Shown here: piece after piece, positions 36,743 through 47,900 of the stretch | Numbering within the stretch: the stretch's first letter is position 1 | How the letters are laid out: each line of letters begins with the position of its first letter | Source: Monosiga brevicollis MX1 | Taxonomy: Eukaryota; Opisthokonta; Choanoflagellata; Craspedida; Salpingoecidae | Assembly (NCBI RefSeq): GCF_000002865.3 | Contig: NW_001865039.1 | Location: 3,098,835 to 3,162,834 of the forward strand | DNA length: 64,000 nt | Direction of reading: 5' to 3' | Notes under the pieces: generated by a model | What the model was told of the DNA's origin: nothing | Database searches by the model: none | The model's input: only the letters and a program-made list of their open reading frames with translations | Position numbers and translations under genes: made by a program

Positions 36743-38521
36743 ATGGAACGCCAGGCAATCCTGGGCCAGGCCGAGGTGCGCGGCCACCGCATCAGCTCCA
36801 AGAAATTGGGCTTGCTGATGGCGGCAGGTATTGTCGTGCTGACGATCTGCATCGTGACGCCCGTGGTGCTTATCAAGCCGAGTGGGAGTGTGCCAGCCGA
36901 TGACTTTGCGGGCCAGGTGGTGGCCTCTCAGGCGGCGTACACCCACTTGGATTATCTCGCCCAGACGGCAGCGATCAACGGCAGCAACAGTCGCTCCATT
37001 GCTACCAACTACATTTACAGTATTGGATATGTGCAGCAAGCTATCGAGGCCGCTGGCGGTGCGGCGCGCTTTAATGCTACTGTGGACTACTTTGTGAGCC
37101 CTTACTGGCGCTTGCTGAACGAGAGCGCGAGTGCGAGTATCTTGACCATTGGCAATACCTACAGCTTCACCAATGGATACGATTTTCGTGTCCTGCGTTA
37201 CAGCGGTGCAGGCAATCCTACCAGCACCATCACGCATGTCAAGGATAGCTGTACCGCAGCCGACTACACAGCTGCCAACGGCACCATTGTCTTGCTCCAG
37301 GCCGTGAGTGGCCTAGCTGACTGTGACCTCTACACCCGGGCCATGCTTGCCGAGGCAGCCGGCGCCGTGGGTCTGATTGCGTATGCCACAAAGGCGAGCG
37401 ACGGCATTCTTTGGCCGCGCGTGCGTGCCAGCGACTGGGATGTTAGCATGCCCTTCACCACGCTGCCCAGCGTGGGTGTCACCTCCACGGTCGCTCAGAT
37501 CCTGCTGGATACCACCGAGGCCGTCACCCTTTTCGTGGCGGCTATGAGCACGCATGTTCCGAGCGCCAATCTTATTGTCGATACGTTGGATGGTGACCCG
37601 GCCAACACACTGGTTGTTGGTGCGCATTTGGACAGCGTCGATGCCGGTACGTCTGCATTCCACCACTGGCACACTGATCCCCCATTCCCCCCCCCCCTCC
37701 CCCCCCCCTCCCCCCCTGCCCCTCCTTCTCGTGCCTCTCATTGCCGCCTCCCTCTGCTTTGTTCCACAATGTTTCTTGGAACCAAACGTTTTGTGATTAA
37801 CACGCCCCCACCAGGACCCGGCGTGAATGACAACGGATCCGGCTCCGCTGCAGTGTTGGCCATGGTGAGCGTTATGGGCGCCAAGAACATGAAGCCCCGC
37901 AACCGCATTCGCTTTTGCTGGTGGGGCGCCGAGGAAGAAGGCCTGATTGGCTCTCGCAGCTACCTGCGCAAGCTCAACGCGACGGACCCAGCGGAGTTTC
38001 AACGCCTCAAGGCCAATCTCAACTTTGACATGCTGGCCAGCCCCAATGCGGTGCACCTTGTATACGATGGCATGACTGCACCTCCCAGCAGCAGGGCCGG
38101 CTCTGTCCAACTTCAAAAACTATTTGAGACATTTTTCAACCGCAGCCAGGTCAAATACAAGATTCAGCCATTCTCTACCACCGGCGGCTCCGACTATTTC
38201 CCTTTTATTCACAGCGGTCAGTGCTTTTGCTATGCAGGAGTCACCGTCAAATCCAGGCGCTGCTCACACTTGAATGACCGCGACTTGACAGGCATTCCAG
38301 CGGGAAGCATTGCTACTGGTGCTGGTACAGAGAAGACGCCCATGGAGCGGGATACGTATGGAGGCACTGCCAACGCAGCTTATGACACTTGTTACCACCA
38401 GTCTTGCGATACTCTCCAAAATATTAATAAAAACGTTTATGACGTGCAGCTGGCCGCTGCGTCCTTTGCTGTCTGGCACTTGGCTGATTTGCCAACCCTG
38501 GGTGCACTGCGCCAAGCGTGA
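36743..38521 (+). CDS. Membrane-anchored M28-family zinc aminopeptidase with PA domain
   Basis: Three exons: 36743-37646, 37815-38216, 38292-38521; 511 residues, phases close. A single hydrophobic segment near the N-terminus (LLMAAGIVVLTICIVTPVVL, residues about 25-45) after a basic tail suggests a type II membrane anchor with the enzyme outside. A protease-associated region follows (about 150-260, with VLLQAVSGLADC and LIAYATKASDG). Zinc ligands and catalytic residues are in order: His and Asp in VVGAHLDSVDAG, Asp in VNDNGSGSA, Glu-Glu in WGAEEEGLIG, Asp in NFDMLASP and His in CYHQSCDT. The family removes N-terminal residues from peptides. Both introns are multiples of three with no stop in frame, so unspliced RNA would stay open. 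Start: first ATG in frame; the open frame upstream lacks one. Confidence 0.9.
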   Translation: MERQAILGQAEVRGHRISSKKLGLLMAAGIVVLTICIVTPVVLIKPSGSVPADDFAGQVVASQAAYTHLDYLAQTAAINGSNSRSIATNYIYSIGYVQQAIEAAGGAARFNATVDYFVSPYWRLLNESASASILTIGNTYSFTNGYDFRVLRYSGAGNPTSTITHVKDSCTAADYTAANGTIVLLQAVSGLADCDLYTRAMLAEAAGAVGLIAYATKASDGILWPRVRASDWDVSMPFTTLPSVGVTSTVAQILLDTTEAVTLFVAAMSTHVPSANLIVDTLDGDPANTLVVGAHLDSVDAGTSAFHHWHTDPPFPPPLPPPSPPAPPSRASHCRLPLLCSTMFLGTKRFVINTPPPGPGVNDNGSGSAAVLAMVSVMGAKNMKPRNRIRFCWWGAEEEGLIGSRSYLRKLNATDPAEFQRLKANLNFDMLASPNAVHLVYDGMTAPPSSRAGSVQLQKLFETFFNRSQVKYKIQPFSTTGGSDYFPFIHSGQCFCYAGVTVKSRRCSHLNDRDLTGIPAGSIATGAGTEKTPMERDTYGGTANAAYDTCYHQSCDTLQNINKNVYDVQLAAASFAVWHLADLPTLGALRQA

Positions 38522-39127
38522 AACCATCTCCTTGCCCGATTGTGCGGCAAGCTGAATTCCTTCTATTGTTTGATGTTTGATGAGGGAGTCATTCTCGTCT
38601 ATCTTTGCTCTCAGTTTTGCGACTTAAGCGCGCTGCTACATGTTCGTGGCAGAAAACCAAATTTTAATTTTTGCCCCAAGGTCAACGACAGGTCGATGTG
38701 AAAATGATCCGATCAGATTTGGCCTTTGAACTTCCATTGATAATTTGAGAAGTAAATCGAAAAAAAGGGGGGGGAGCAGCCTCTCAATGGAAAGTGGCGC
38801 GCAGCGCCGCCATGGATTCAAGTCATCAGGAGAGCTCGGTCAGGTTCTGGTCTTACAAAACGGCATGGATTGCATCATGCAACCTGTTGAGACCGTGGCG
38901 AGAAAGCTGAACAAAAGACGAAAGCACCGACAGCCTGACCGCGAGTCCCCACACATGTGGCATAGGCATGAGATTTGTCGCTCGATTGGAACCCAAAAGC
39001 TGATGCTGCGCGACAAAAAGGATGATACCAACGTACTCGTGTGCCCGCTGCTTGCACAAACGCTTGAGACGCTTGCCCGCTGCCGCAGACGCATCGTGAT
39101 CTAACCGGCCAAAACAATGAGCCAGGA
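38522..39127. other. Convergent spacer, M28 peptidase / Rit1
   Basis: Holds both 3' UTRs. Small open frames on both strands have no recognisable similarity. An A run passing into a G run lies near 38760-38774. Confidence 0.6.
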
Positions 39128-40815
39128 TTAATTAAAAGAGAGAGAGATGAGCTCCCCAGGATCCTCCATTCCAACAGACTTGGGCGAACAACCGCGTGCC
39201 CGCACCATGGGAAGAATCCGGACGATGAAGGGCTGGGTCCAAAGCCACTTGTGCAAATAATAGTTGAAGCGCTGACCTACACGGCGGTCAACAATGAGTT
39301 CAGGCCGGCAAGCCCCAAAGGCCCAACACCGTTCGGTGGATGCAGCTAAGAAGCACGCACCGCTCACGACTATCGTCTGCAAAACAGATGAAGGCCGACG
39401 CTGACTGCGCTTCCCGCAGCAGCTCCAACAGAGCTGGGGCCATGTCGCGAAGCTCGTAGCGGTGTCGTTTGGCGGGAGGTAGTGCCGCGTTGACATGCGT
39501 CACCGGGTGCTCTGCAAGAAAGGCTGTCAAGCCTGGCTGTGCACCAGAGGCGGCGAAGGACCAGTGCCAGCAATCCTGACCCGGTGCTTTTGAATAACCG
39601 GCTGCAGTGCTATGGATGACAACGCGAGGAATGTGTGAACTTGCCGCGCCAGCGGCATTCGTGGGTTCTGCTAGCGTGAGCGTGGCGGGGTCTCCCAGCC
39701 AAAAGTGGGTCTCGGGTATGGACAGGCTGGGGGGCTCTGCTGAATTGCTAACCGCCAGCGGGTCGGCTGCCTGACAGCGCTGGGCAGCCTCCAAGATGGC
39801 AGCGTCAGACTGGCCTTCTCGGCACAGCTCCAGCAGGTGTGGTGCGTGACGCCAAAACAGGTCAGGCTCGAGGCGGCCGCACCACATTTCCTCATCATCG
39901 CCTGCCCCTTGAATGTAGAGAAAGCCGGGCCGCTGCACCACGTCCACGGGCTCTGACACGCAGACACAGGCTACCACATACGCATCGGGTTGCTGCAACA
40001 TGGGAAGGAAATCTTCGCTCAGCAGCTGTCCTCGATGAAACCATAGGCAACGGATCGGTCGGTCCAAGGCGAGGAGCGCGCTTAGGTCGATCGGCGCCGC
40101 GAGTAAAGCCTGCAAGCGATCCTCAAGGACAGCAGCGACCTGAGCCTGCTCCGACGGGGGCACGGTTGTGGGTGGCATGTGCAACCAGGCCTCTGGTGGG
40201 TATGCATGGTCTGTACTTGTTGCGTCATCATCCTGGCCATGCGCCTGCGACGACATTTGACTGCCGCCCGCAGGGTGCAGGCCTGGTAGTCCCTGCTGCC
40301 GGCGAAGACGATCGGCGAGCATGGAAATAACTGCGGCCCAAATGGGCAGGGTGCGGCTAAAGCTATCCGGCAGAGTTCGACCCTTGCGCGTGGCGTCAGC
40401 CACCAGGACTGCCCCGTGCTGGCGGAGCGTGGCTATGAGATGCAAATTCAAACGCCGATGGGCCAAGTGCCAGACGTTGCGATGACCATCCGTGCTTTTA
40501 AAGTGCACGCAGCCATCAAATCGCGCGGCGTACCAGCGTCCACAGCGCAAGTTGGCATATAGCGGGAGCTGCGGCTACAAGTCGGGACAGCGCCAATGAG
40601 CATGTCAGAATGGGCGGAGGGCCGTTTCGCGGCTGAGCACGTGGGACAACACCTACGTAAAAGGCATGAAACTCGCGCAGATATTGGGCATCCTCTTCAA
40701 TAGATAGGAGCCGATTAGCCAAAGTGTACTGCTCCCGTGCAATTCGCCGAGTCCAATGATAGGTTGAACGCGAGCGCAACAGCGCATCGTCCACCTCGGT
40801 GAGCGCCTCCGCCAT
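39128..40815 (-). CDS. RIT1: Initiator-tRNA A64 2'-O-ribosylphosphate transferase (Rit1 family)
   Basis: Three exons: 40815-40657, 40574-39368, 39276-39128; 504 residues, close to yeast Rit1 length, phases close. Family hallmarks are clear: the N-terminal SIEEDAQYLREFHAFY, then LYANLRCGRWYAARF, the substrate segment FKSTDGHRNVWHLAHRRLNL, and VLVADATRKGRTLPDSFSRT followed by LPIWAAVISML. In fungi and plants Rit1 adds a ribosyl phosphate to A64 of initiator tRNA-Met so that it is not used in elongation. The C-terminal 50 residues (from the third exon, FNYYLHKWLWTQPFIV) do not match the end I know from yeast. It is in tandem behind the JmjC gene, 405 bp apart. Confidence 0.88.
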
Positions 40816-41220
40816 CCGAAATCGTCTGGAAAAAAAAAAAAAAAAAAAACACGTTCCAAAAAAAAAAAAAAAATTGATTTTCGTGTGGATGTCGCTTTTG
40901 AAAAGAAAAGGGGGCCGCCCAAGTGGTAGGTGGCTTGTTACTATGGCAGTTGTGGTGAGAATGAGAGCAGCGCTGTGGTAAAGACGTCTTTGCTTGGGCT
41001 GGGAACCTGGATGCGATGGGGAAGCGTTTTAGCAATTAAGGTGACTCTGGCAAAAAGCCGAGCAAGCTAGGAGAAAAAAGGAAGGAAAAACCGATCACAA
41101 GAGATAATCATGGGCTAGTCGATACAAAAGACAAAACAAGAAGCGACATGAAACGGCCGCTGGGGCAGACCAGCGCCCATCAGCCGGCAGCGCCGGTGGG
41201 TTTGTCAATGATAACAAGGT
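40816..41220. other. Spacer, JmjC gene to Rit1
   Basis: Two long A runs (about 40829-40849 and 40858-40873) lie just upstream of the Rit1 ATG. No gene seen. Confidence 0.6.
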
Positions 41221-43284
41221 CTAGAGTTCTTCGTGTGCTGGAGTAGCACCCGTTTTGGTATTCTGAGCAGAAGTGCTCTGTTGCGGCGAGACGGGCTTGG
41301 AAGATTGCGTTTCAGTCTTTGCGGTCTGAGCAGCAATCAAGGCCTCCACCTCGGGCGGTTGGCCATCAACGGCCCGCAGATAACCCTTGGCCAAGAGCGA
41401 GTCCATTTGCCTATACAAGTTAAACTTGACAGCGTCGCGCTTGGGGGCCTCCAAGAGCTTGTCCATGGCCACCGGATAGACGTGAGAGCGATCTGTGGGG
41501 GGCAAAAGCACCACGTGCTTAACGCCACTGAGGATGGTAAGGCTGTTGTATGCCGAATCGTAGTGCAATCCGGTGTGGATGGGCTTGTTGGTGGTCCAAA
41601 ACTTGGGCATGGAAAAGGCCAGCTTGTCGTGAGGTTCGGTTACGTTGAACATCTGGTTGATGCGCAAGTAATGTTCGTGATAACGCTGGTAGTAGGCAAT
41701 GGGAGCCACAACTGGATGGTCTTCAGGAATCGGACACATGGCATGGCACATGGGGTAGGGATGGATGTCCTCGACCCCAACGGCCCCTTCGGTGGGAAAC
41801 CGCTCTGCTAGATCGCGGATGATGGACATGCGCTCTTCAGGTGAACTGTAATTGTGAACCTGCGGGTACCCTAGGTGACAAAACTCTTCAAAGGATTTTG
41901 GCAAGTAGTAGTCGAAGCGGGCAACCTAACAAAAAAATCAAAATGGCCATAAGCAGCAGAACGACGAGAGCCTTTGGATGGCAGCAGGACAAAGAGTCCA
42001 TGCTGTTGGAGGCAAGCGCACAACAACCAGTCCAGCGGCGAATTTCTTTTCTTCTTTTTTTACCTCTTCAGGATACATGTGGTCGCTGTTACCACAGGCA
42101 ACCACGGTTTCGGCTTCCACTTCCCGGTTGCACAGCTCTGGGTACGTGCGGCCAATATCAGGAAGACTCCAGCGACCTAGCTGAAGGTGCTCGCGCATGG
42201 CAGCCACCTCCTCTGGCGTGTAGAGGGCAGAGGTAAGGTTGGTTGGTTTGAGCTGTTCAAAATAGTGTTGTTTCAGAGCCCGACGTTTTTGACGCAGTTC
42301 GGCCTTGAAAAGCATCATCATCGGTGGGCAGGCAGACGCGCGTGTGCGTGTGAACGAATACGTGCATGAATGGGATGCAAGCAGATCGTATAAAAAATGA
42401 GGAAACACGATACAACGATGTGGTCGGCCATGAAGCGCAGCGGTCGATCCGACTGACCATGGCGCTCTTCTTCACCTTGCCCCGGACGGGAAAGTCTTCA
42501 TCGGTTTTGTTCTTGGCCAAGGCGAGCGCCAGCGTGAGCTCGGCATGGGTGTAATTAATGGCGCCGTAGGTCAAAAGATCCTTGTTGTCAAAGACGATGG
42601 GTTCTTGGAAGATGCGGTGGGGCGTCGAGGTCCAGTACGAAAGCCCAAGGACAGCCTCCTCGGGGGTGGCGTAGGAGAAAACCCAATGGTACCAAAATTT
42701 GGGAATGTACAAGGTCTGACCCGCCCGAACTGTCAAGCGCCGGGGCGACGCGCGAGCGTACTTTGGGTAGGTGCACAAATCCACCTAGTTTGATCAAAAG
42801 TTAGAAGCACGTTGCGATCTTGGACATGACCTGCACTACAAGGGGAAGGCGGGGAGATGGAAGTGTGCGGCAGGACTCGGACCTTGGGAAATTCCCCATG
42901 AGGAACATATTCAGCATCAATGATGCTGTGCGCCCGCAGTGAATGCCGAGAGATTGAGCGAGGACGAGATAAAGGACGGTTGATGCAGTCGGTTGGACGA
43001 TTGCGATGCTCCTACAGACCACCGTTGATGCCCGCATGCGTGAGTTTGGGTAGCTTCGTCGAGCTGGTGGAGGTCGATTGGGTGTGTGCGGGCCCGACCG
43101 TGCTGAAGACCGCTTGTGGAATTGACGTCGGGGAATCATCATTGGTGTCAGTTGACGTGGCCGCGCCATGATCCAAGAGGCCAATGAGCAGCATTGCCAC
43201 CACCACCACCACCACCGTCGCCGCCGCAGTGCCTCTGTGGCGTAGCCTTGCGCCTTGCGGTCCCACACCGCTTGTTGCTGTCAT
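41221..43284 (-). CDS. Membrane-anchored JmjC-type protein with cupin halves in reversed order
   Basis: Exons in gene order: about 43284-43018, 42925-42883, 42784-42476, 42303-42064, 41925-41221. The last four join in phase; the link from the first to the second is not solved. Exon 1 starts with ATG and encodes a hydrophobic helix (TVVVVVVAMLLIGLLDHG), a likely signal anchor. Exons 2-3 encode what is normally the second half of a JmjC fold: IIDAEYVPHGEFPK, then LTVRAGQTLYIPKFWYHWVF with the distal iron-binding His. Exon 5 encodes what is normally the first half: THTGLHYD-like HxD (IHTGLHYDSAYNSLTILSG), then KHVVLLPPTDRSHVYPV. JmjC proteins are iron and 2-oxoglutarate oxygenases that hydroxylate or demethylate proteins. 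No second distal half follows exon 5 before the stop. Either the fold is circularly permuted or this is a hybrid of two broken copies. Confidence 0.6.
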
Positions 43285-43842
43285 CTTGGCATCGGGTGCC
43301 GACACGCTACTCTGCACGGCGGGCTACGAGCCTGGCCAATTGATCCCGCAACTCTCCCTATACAACCCTGCCTCTTGTGGCACAGGTCAGCCAAACCTCG
43401 GTACCAGCACAAGAAAGATCCCGGGGCTTTCAGGCGCGTCTAATTGCCCAGAGGGCGGAACCGGGGCCGGCCGTGGCACGATTGAGCGGCTGTGATGAAA
43501 TGCTCCAACCACTTGAACAAGCTTTTACGTAAAAATATGGGTTGTTGTATTAACCATAATATATCTCTCGATAGTTTATGCAGTTGATAGCTCAGTTATT
43601 GCATTTACCGGTTGTGGTGGTGGACGCGACATGGTGTGACGGCATTGACTGCGATTGACGCATCTGATTGATATCGTGGCGGTGCGATTGATGTGAGCGA
43701 GCTGGTCGTTCTTTTCTCAGCTGGACACTGCATTGCGAGCCGTACTGGCGCCGAGTCTGGCTCTTGGCTCAAACCCTGCCCACGAGCTCTTTTTTTTTTT
43801 TTTGACGCTTTGGGGGAGAGCCAACTTGTAGTGTGTCGTGTC
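43285..43842. other. Divergent spacer, JmjC / small membrane protein
   Basis: Starts of two divergent genes. AT-rich centre at about 43500-43610 and a T run at 43790-43803. A plus-strand open frame at 43184-43495 overlaps JmjC exon 1 and looks like its shadow. Confidence 0.5.
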
Positions 43843-44098
43843 ATGGATATCTGGACGTTTGAGGTACGCTTTCACGCTCTCGGCCCGTACCCTCCGCGCG
43901 CCTTCCTGCTTACCCTTTGGCCCCTCGCGGTTTATTTCCATTGACGGTGGTGGTCGTTTCTGACTGGGGTGGGCCATCTCTATACAGGTGCTGATGCTGA
44001 TCGGTGCCGGCCTGGGTTACGTTGTCATGTCTCGGCGGCAACAGGCACTGCAGCGAGCCGTGCAGCAACGCCTTCAGCAGCAGATCCAGAGCGTGTGA
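43843..44098 (+). CDS. Small single-pass membrane protein, 43 residues
   Basis: Two exons, 43843-43863 and 43988-44098, joined at a GAG|GTACGC donor and a TATACAG acceptor, phase 0. The product starts MDIWTFE, continues with one hydrophobic helix (VLMLIGAGLGYVVM) and ends in a basic, Gln-rich tail (SRRQQALQRAVQQRLQQQIQ). This resembles small integral membrane proteins in layout, but I do not recognise the family. Neither exon alone would stand out: the first is 21 bp. The support is the clean splice pair, matching phase and the sensible protein layout; expression is not shown. Confidence 0.5.
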
Positions 44099-44355
44099 CG
44101 CCTGATAGAACCAACGTTTGCCGCATTCAAAGCGATGGCTGTTTGTCGCAGCTCAGTTGGTCGAATTGGAGTGGCGGAACAGCCGGCTGTGACGACCTCT
44201 GCCACCAAATGAGTTGTGGTCTGTTCGCTCCCGCTGCGCGGGAAGTAAATTTTCGCATGGTTGTATCAATGTGCCGCTCCCACGGGGAACCACGGCTCAA
44301 ATTGACCACGTCTATGGCATGCGCCCTGCCTGGATCTGAGTGCCAACGCCCTCTC

Positions 44356-44519
<164 letters not shown>

Positions 44520-44723
44520 AATTCTCTTGGATTTCTCCGCCTGTCCGTGCACCATCACCGCCCGGCTGCCTTGCCACACCCGTCCAGGCAGCGGAAGCGC
44601 CAACACATCCCCACTGCCACCGCGCCAGCCAGAACTACCTCCTACTGCTGTCGACCCACTTCCTCTGTTTGCTGACATTCCAGAAAAATTCAAAAACCAC
44701 TCTCTCTCAAGCTCCTCAAGCCT

Positions 44724-44889
<166 letters not shown>

Positions 44890-44908
44890 TCAAACCAATC
44901 TTCTCCTC

Positions 44909-44958
44909 NNNNNNNNNNNNNNNNNNNNNNNNNNNNNNNNNNNNNNNNNNNNNNNNNN
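44909..44958. other. Assembly gap (50 N)
   Basis: The gap lies inside the 5' part of the CBP/p300-type gene, between a CT microsatellite and coding sequence. Its N-terminal exon or exons are missing or lie inside it; real size unknown. Confidence 0.97.
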
Positions 44959-47900
44959 ACCTACCCCCCCACCTACCCGCCCTCAGCCCCACGCCGCTAC
45001 TCCACAAGTGCTGCATCCACCGTCTCCGGTCTTGTCCCAGTCTCCAGCACCGCAACCAGTTCCGCCACTTATCGCCCTGCCACCAGCTCCGATGGCACCC
45101 GCCTTGTCTCTCCCTATGCGCACCCGTACTACTCGACCCCCGGTGGCACGACGTACATGTACTCTCCTGGTATGATTCGCCGCGCCTGAAATCGCAAGCA
45201 TGCGCAGACGCTGTGCCATTTTCCCCCCACCACCACACCAGGTCCTGTCACTCCATTGACATGGTAGCGCAAAGCCCCCTTACCGTGCTCGACTCTTCCT
45301 TGCCCCCCGCCTCCCCTCCCCCAACAGGAAAAGCCTACCCCTATGCTTCTTATAGTTATGCACCTACTAGACTCACCACTAGCTCAGGCACCTATATCGT
45401 ACGGTCGCCCATCCAACTAACGCATACAAGTGCCGCCAGCTCCCCCGTCCCCAGTACGTCCCTCTTTGCCCACCCCCGTTAGTTCCCCCCTTTTCATTCG
45501 ATTGAGGCTACCACAGGACCGGCCAGTATCGCTCATACGAAGCATGGTTTATCATTCCTCCAGGTGATGGATCCTCGGCACCAAGCTCGGCCAAGGCGTC
45601 GCCGGCGGGAAGCCGGCGTAATAGTGCCAAAGCCAACGGAGCCAATGCTAAGAAAACAGGCTCTGCGCCGTCCACTTCTGCTCCTTCCTCCACCTCTGTT
45701 ATAACATCTGCCGCGCCCGCCGCCGTTTCTGGTGCTCGCCCGCCGCCCATTGCCATTCCTGCGACGGGGGCGCCCATTACAACCGCGCCTTCCTCGCTCG
45801 GGCGTGTAAGTTATGTACCACCCTCGGGGCTAGGTAGCCCGCTCCCCGGCAGTCCGCAACCAGGCAGTGCACCCGCCGTTCTTGGTCGCGGTCGTGGCAC
45901 AGCCAAGCGTCCAGGCTCCAGCGAATCACCCGCTGGCTCGCCCACCAAACTCATCAAGCGACCCAGCAGCGGTAGCCCGATAACCGCAACATATCCTCCT
46001 CCCATTGGTGCTGCAGCTTACCGTACCACGTATGTACCCATTAGCAGCCCGGGCACATACACAGCACCGTACTCCTACAGCAGCGCCGTACCTTATGCGT
46101 CCTATGCCAACAGAAAAGTCAGCCGCTCCGGGTCACCCGGCATGGTGGCCTATGCCTCCCCCGTGGCCGGGCGTACCCCTGTTGGCTCGCCCCTCGGCTC
46201 ACCACTTGCCACTACTTTTGCCGGCGGCACACCGCTACCCACGAGCATGGCCACCACACTGACCACCTACCAGCCACCCATGCTGGGCCTCACTGCCAAG
46301 GGCAAACCGCGCAAACGACCTGCGAAGGCCACGACCGCCAAGGGTGCTTCCACCAAAGGCAAAGCCACTACAGCCAAGCGAGCCGCCAAGGGCAAGAATG
46401 GTCCTGGATCTCCGTCGGCCCCGAGTCATGCCCCGCCGGCCGCCCCCACGACCGCTAGCCCGCTGGCAATCCCCGCAACTAGTGCTGGAGACACCCCTTC
46501 TTCAATCGTAGCGGCTGCTTCCGAGACTCCGGCCGACGTGAGCGACGCGAGCGCTCCCCCCATTTCAAACGGCAAGGGCCAGGCCAAGAGCAAGGCCAAT
46601 ACCAGCAAGACCAAGGCATCCCGCTCTCGCAAACCTCGCGCCCCCAAGGCAACGACCGGCAAACGCAAATCCACACCACAACCCGAGTCGCCTTCCGCCC
46701 CCGATAGCCCCCTCTTGGGGAGCGAATCTGTTCTTACTGAGGAGGATCTGTTGGACCTTGAAAATTCCGAGGATCTCTTACACGATCCCGAGCCCAAGCG
46801 CCGCAAGAATGCCAAAGCCAGTCCCAGTCGTGGCCGCGGTCGAGCTCGAGGTCGCGCGACCGCTCGCGGGCGGGGTCGAGGTGCGCGTGGACAAGCAACA
46901 AGCTCCAGTCCACCAAAGGTTGGGCCCGATGTGAGCCTGACCGAGCAGGTGGATCCATTGCTACATAATGAGCCAGACGTGGGTAGGGCTGTCACTTCGT
47001 CTTCAAAGGCGAATGGCAAGGCCAAGACCAAGGCCAAGGCCAAGGGCGTCAGCAAGGCACCGTCCAAGGCCGGGGGCAAGTCATCGCGTAAGAGCGCAAC
47101 GCCGACCTCAGGTCTCAAGGACTGCCTTGCTCTGTCCCCGGCTGGCAGCCAAGGAGCCCCGGAGCCTCTGTCCAAGAGTGACAGCAAGCAACTCGGGCGC
47201 ACCTCAAGCACAAGTAGCTCGGCTCGCCGTCGCAAGCAAGGGTCGGCGGTTATTGTGATGGACGATCCAGAAAAAATGCTTCATGATAGCGAGCTTCAGG
47301 CGGCACTGGCGACAGGCGCGACCAATGCCACTGCGGCGTCCCTACTCCGCACACCGGAGGCCGAGGATGAGTGGCTCGTCCCACGACCGGTGCCTCAAAA
47401 ACCTGTCCCAGATAACGCTCTCCGCAAGGTTGAGGTCCTCGAAGCCATTGGCCACCTGCATGATGAGGTAATTGCTTACGACAAGCGCCTTTCCCAAGTC
47501 TTTTTAAAACCAGTGGATACCAAGCTCTTCACATCATACCTGACCGTGGTGCAGCATCCCATGGATCTGAGTGTCATCAGCCGCAAGATCCATGACCAAG
47601 AGTACAACTCCATTTGGGAGTACGTGGAGGACATGCATCTCATGATCAACAATTGCCTTCTTTTCAATCCTAAACAGTCCTCCTTTCACCACAAGTATGC
47701 TTTGGATCTGCGTGAGTTCTGGGAGCCCAAGCTAGAGCACACCATGCTTGTCACGCTGGCGCACCACCGTTATTGCTGTGGCAAGCGACGCCAACTGTCA
47801 CCCGAAATTTTTCGCTGTCGTGGCGGCACCTGCTTCATCCAGCACGGCTCGACCTATTTTGAATGCCAGTACTCTGATGAAGACCATATTGTGTACTGCC

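Noticed and set aside
37313-38116. 267-residue minus-strand frame opposite the M28 peptidase
   Set aside because: It mirrors a well-supported coding exon in the other strand; composition is that of a shadow and no domain is seen.
43184-43495. 103-residue plus-strand frame opposite JmjC exon 1
   Set aside because: It reads Thr/Ala repeats from the GTG/GTC run that encodes the Val-rich helix on the other strand. No homology and no supporting splice sites.
46426-47235. 269-residue minus-strand frame opposite the CBP/p300 linker
   Set aside because: The low-complexity Ser/Ala/Lys linker on the + strand gives a long open shadow. The + strand reading continues into bromodomain and HAT.
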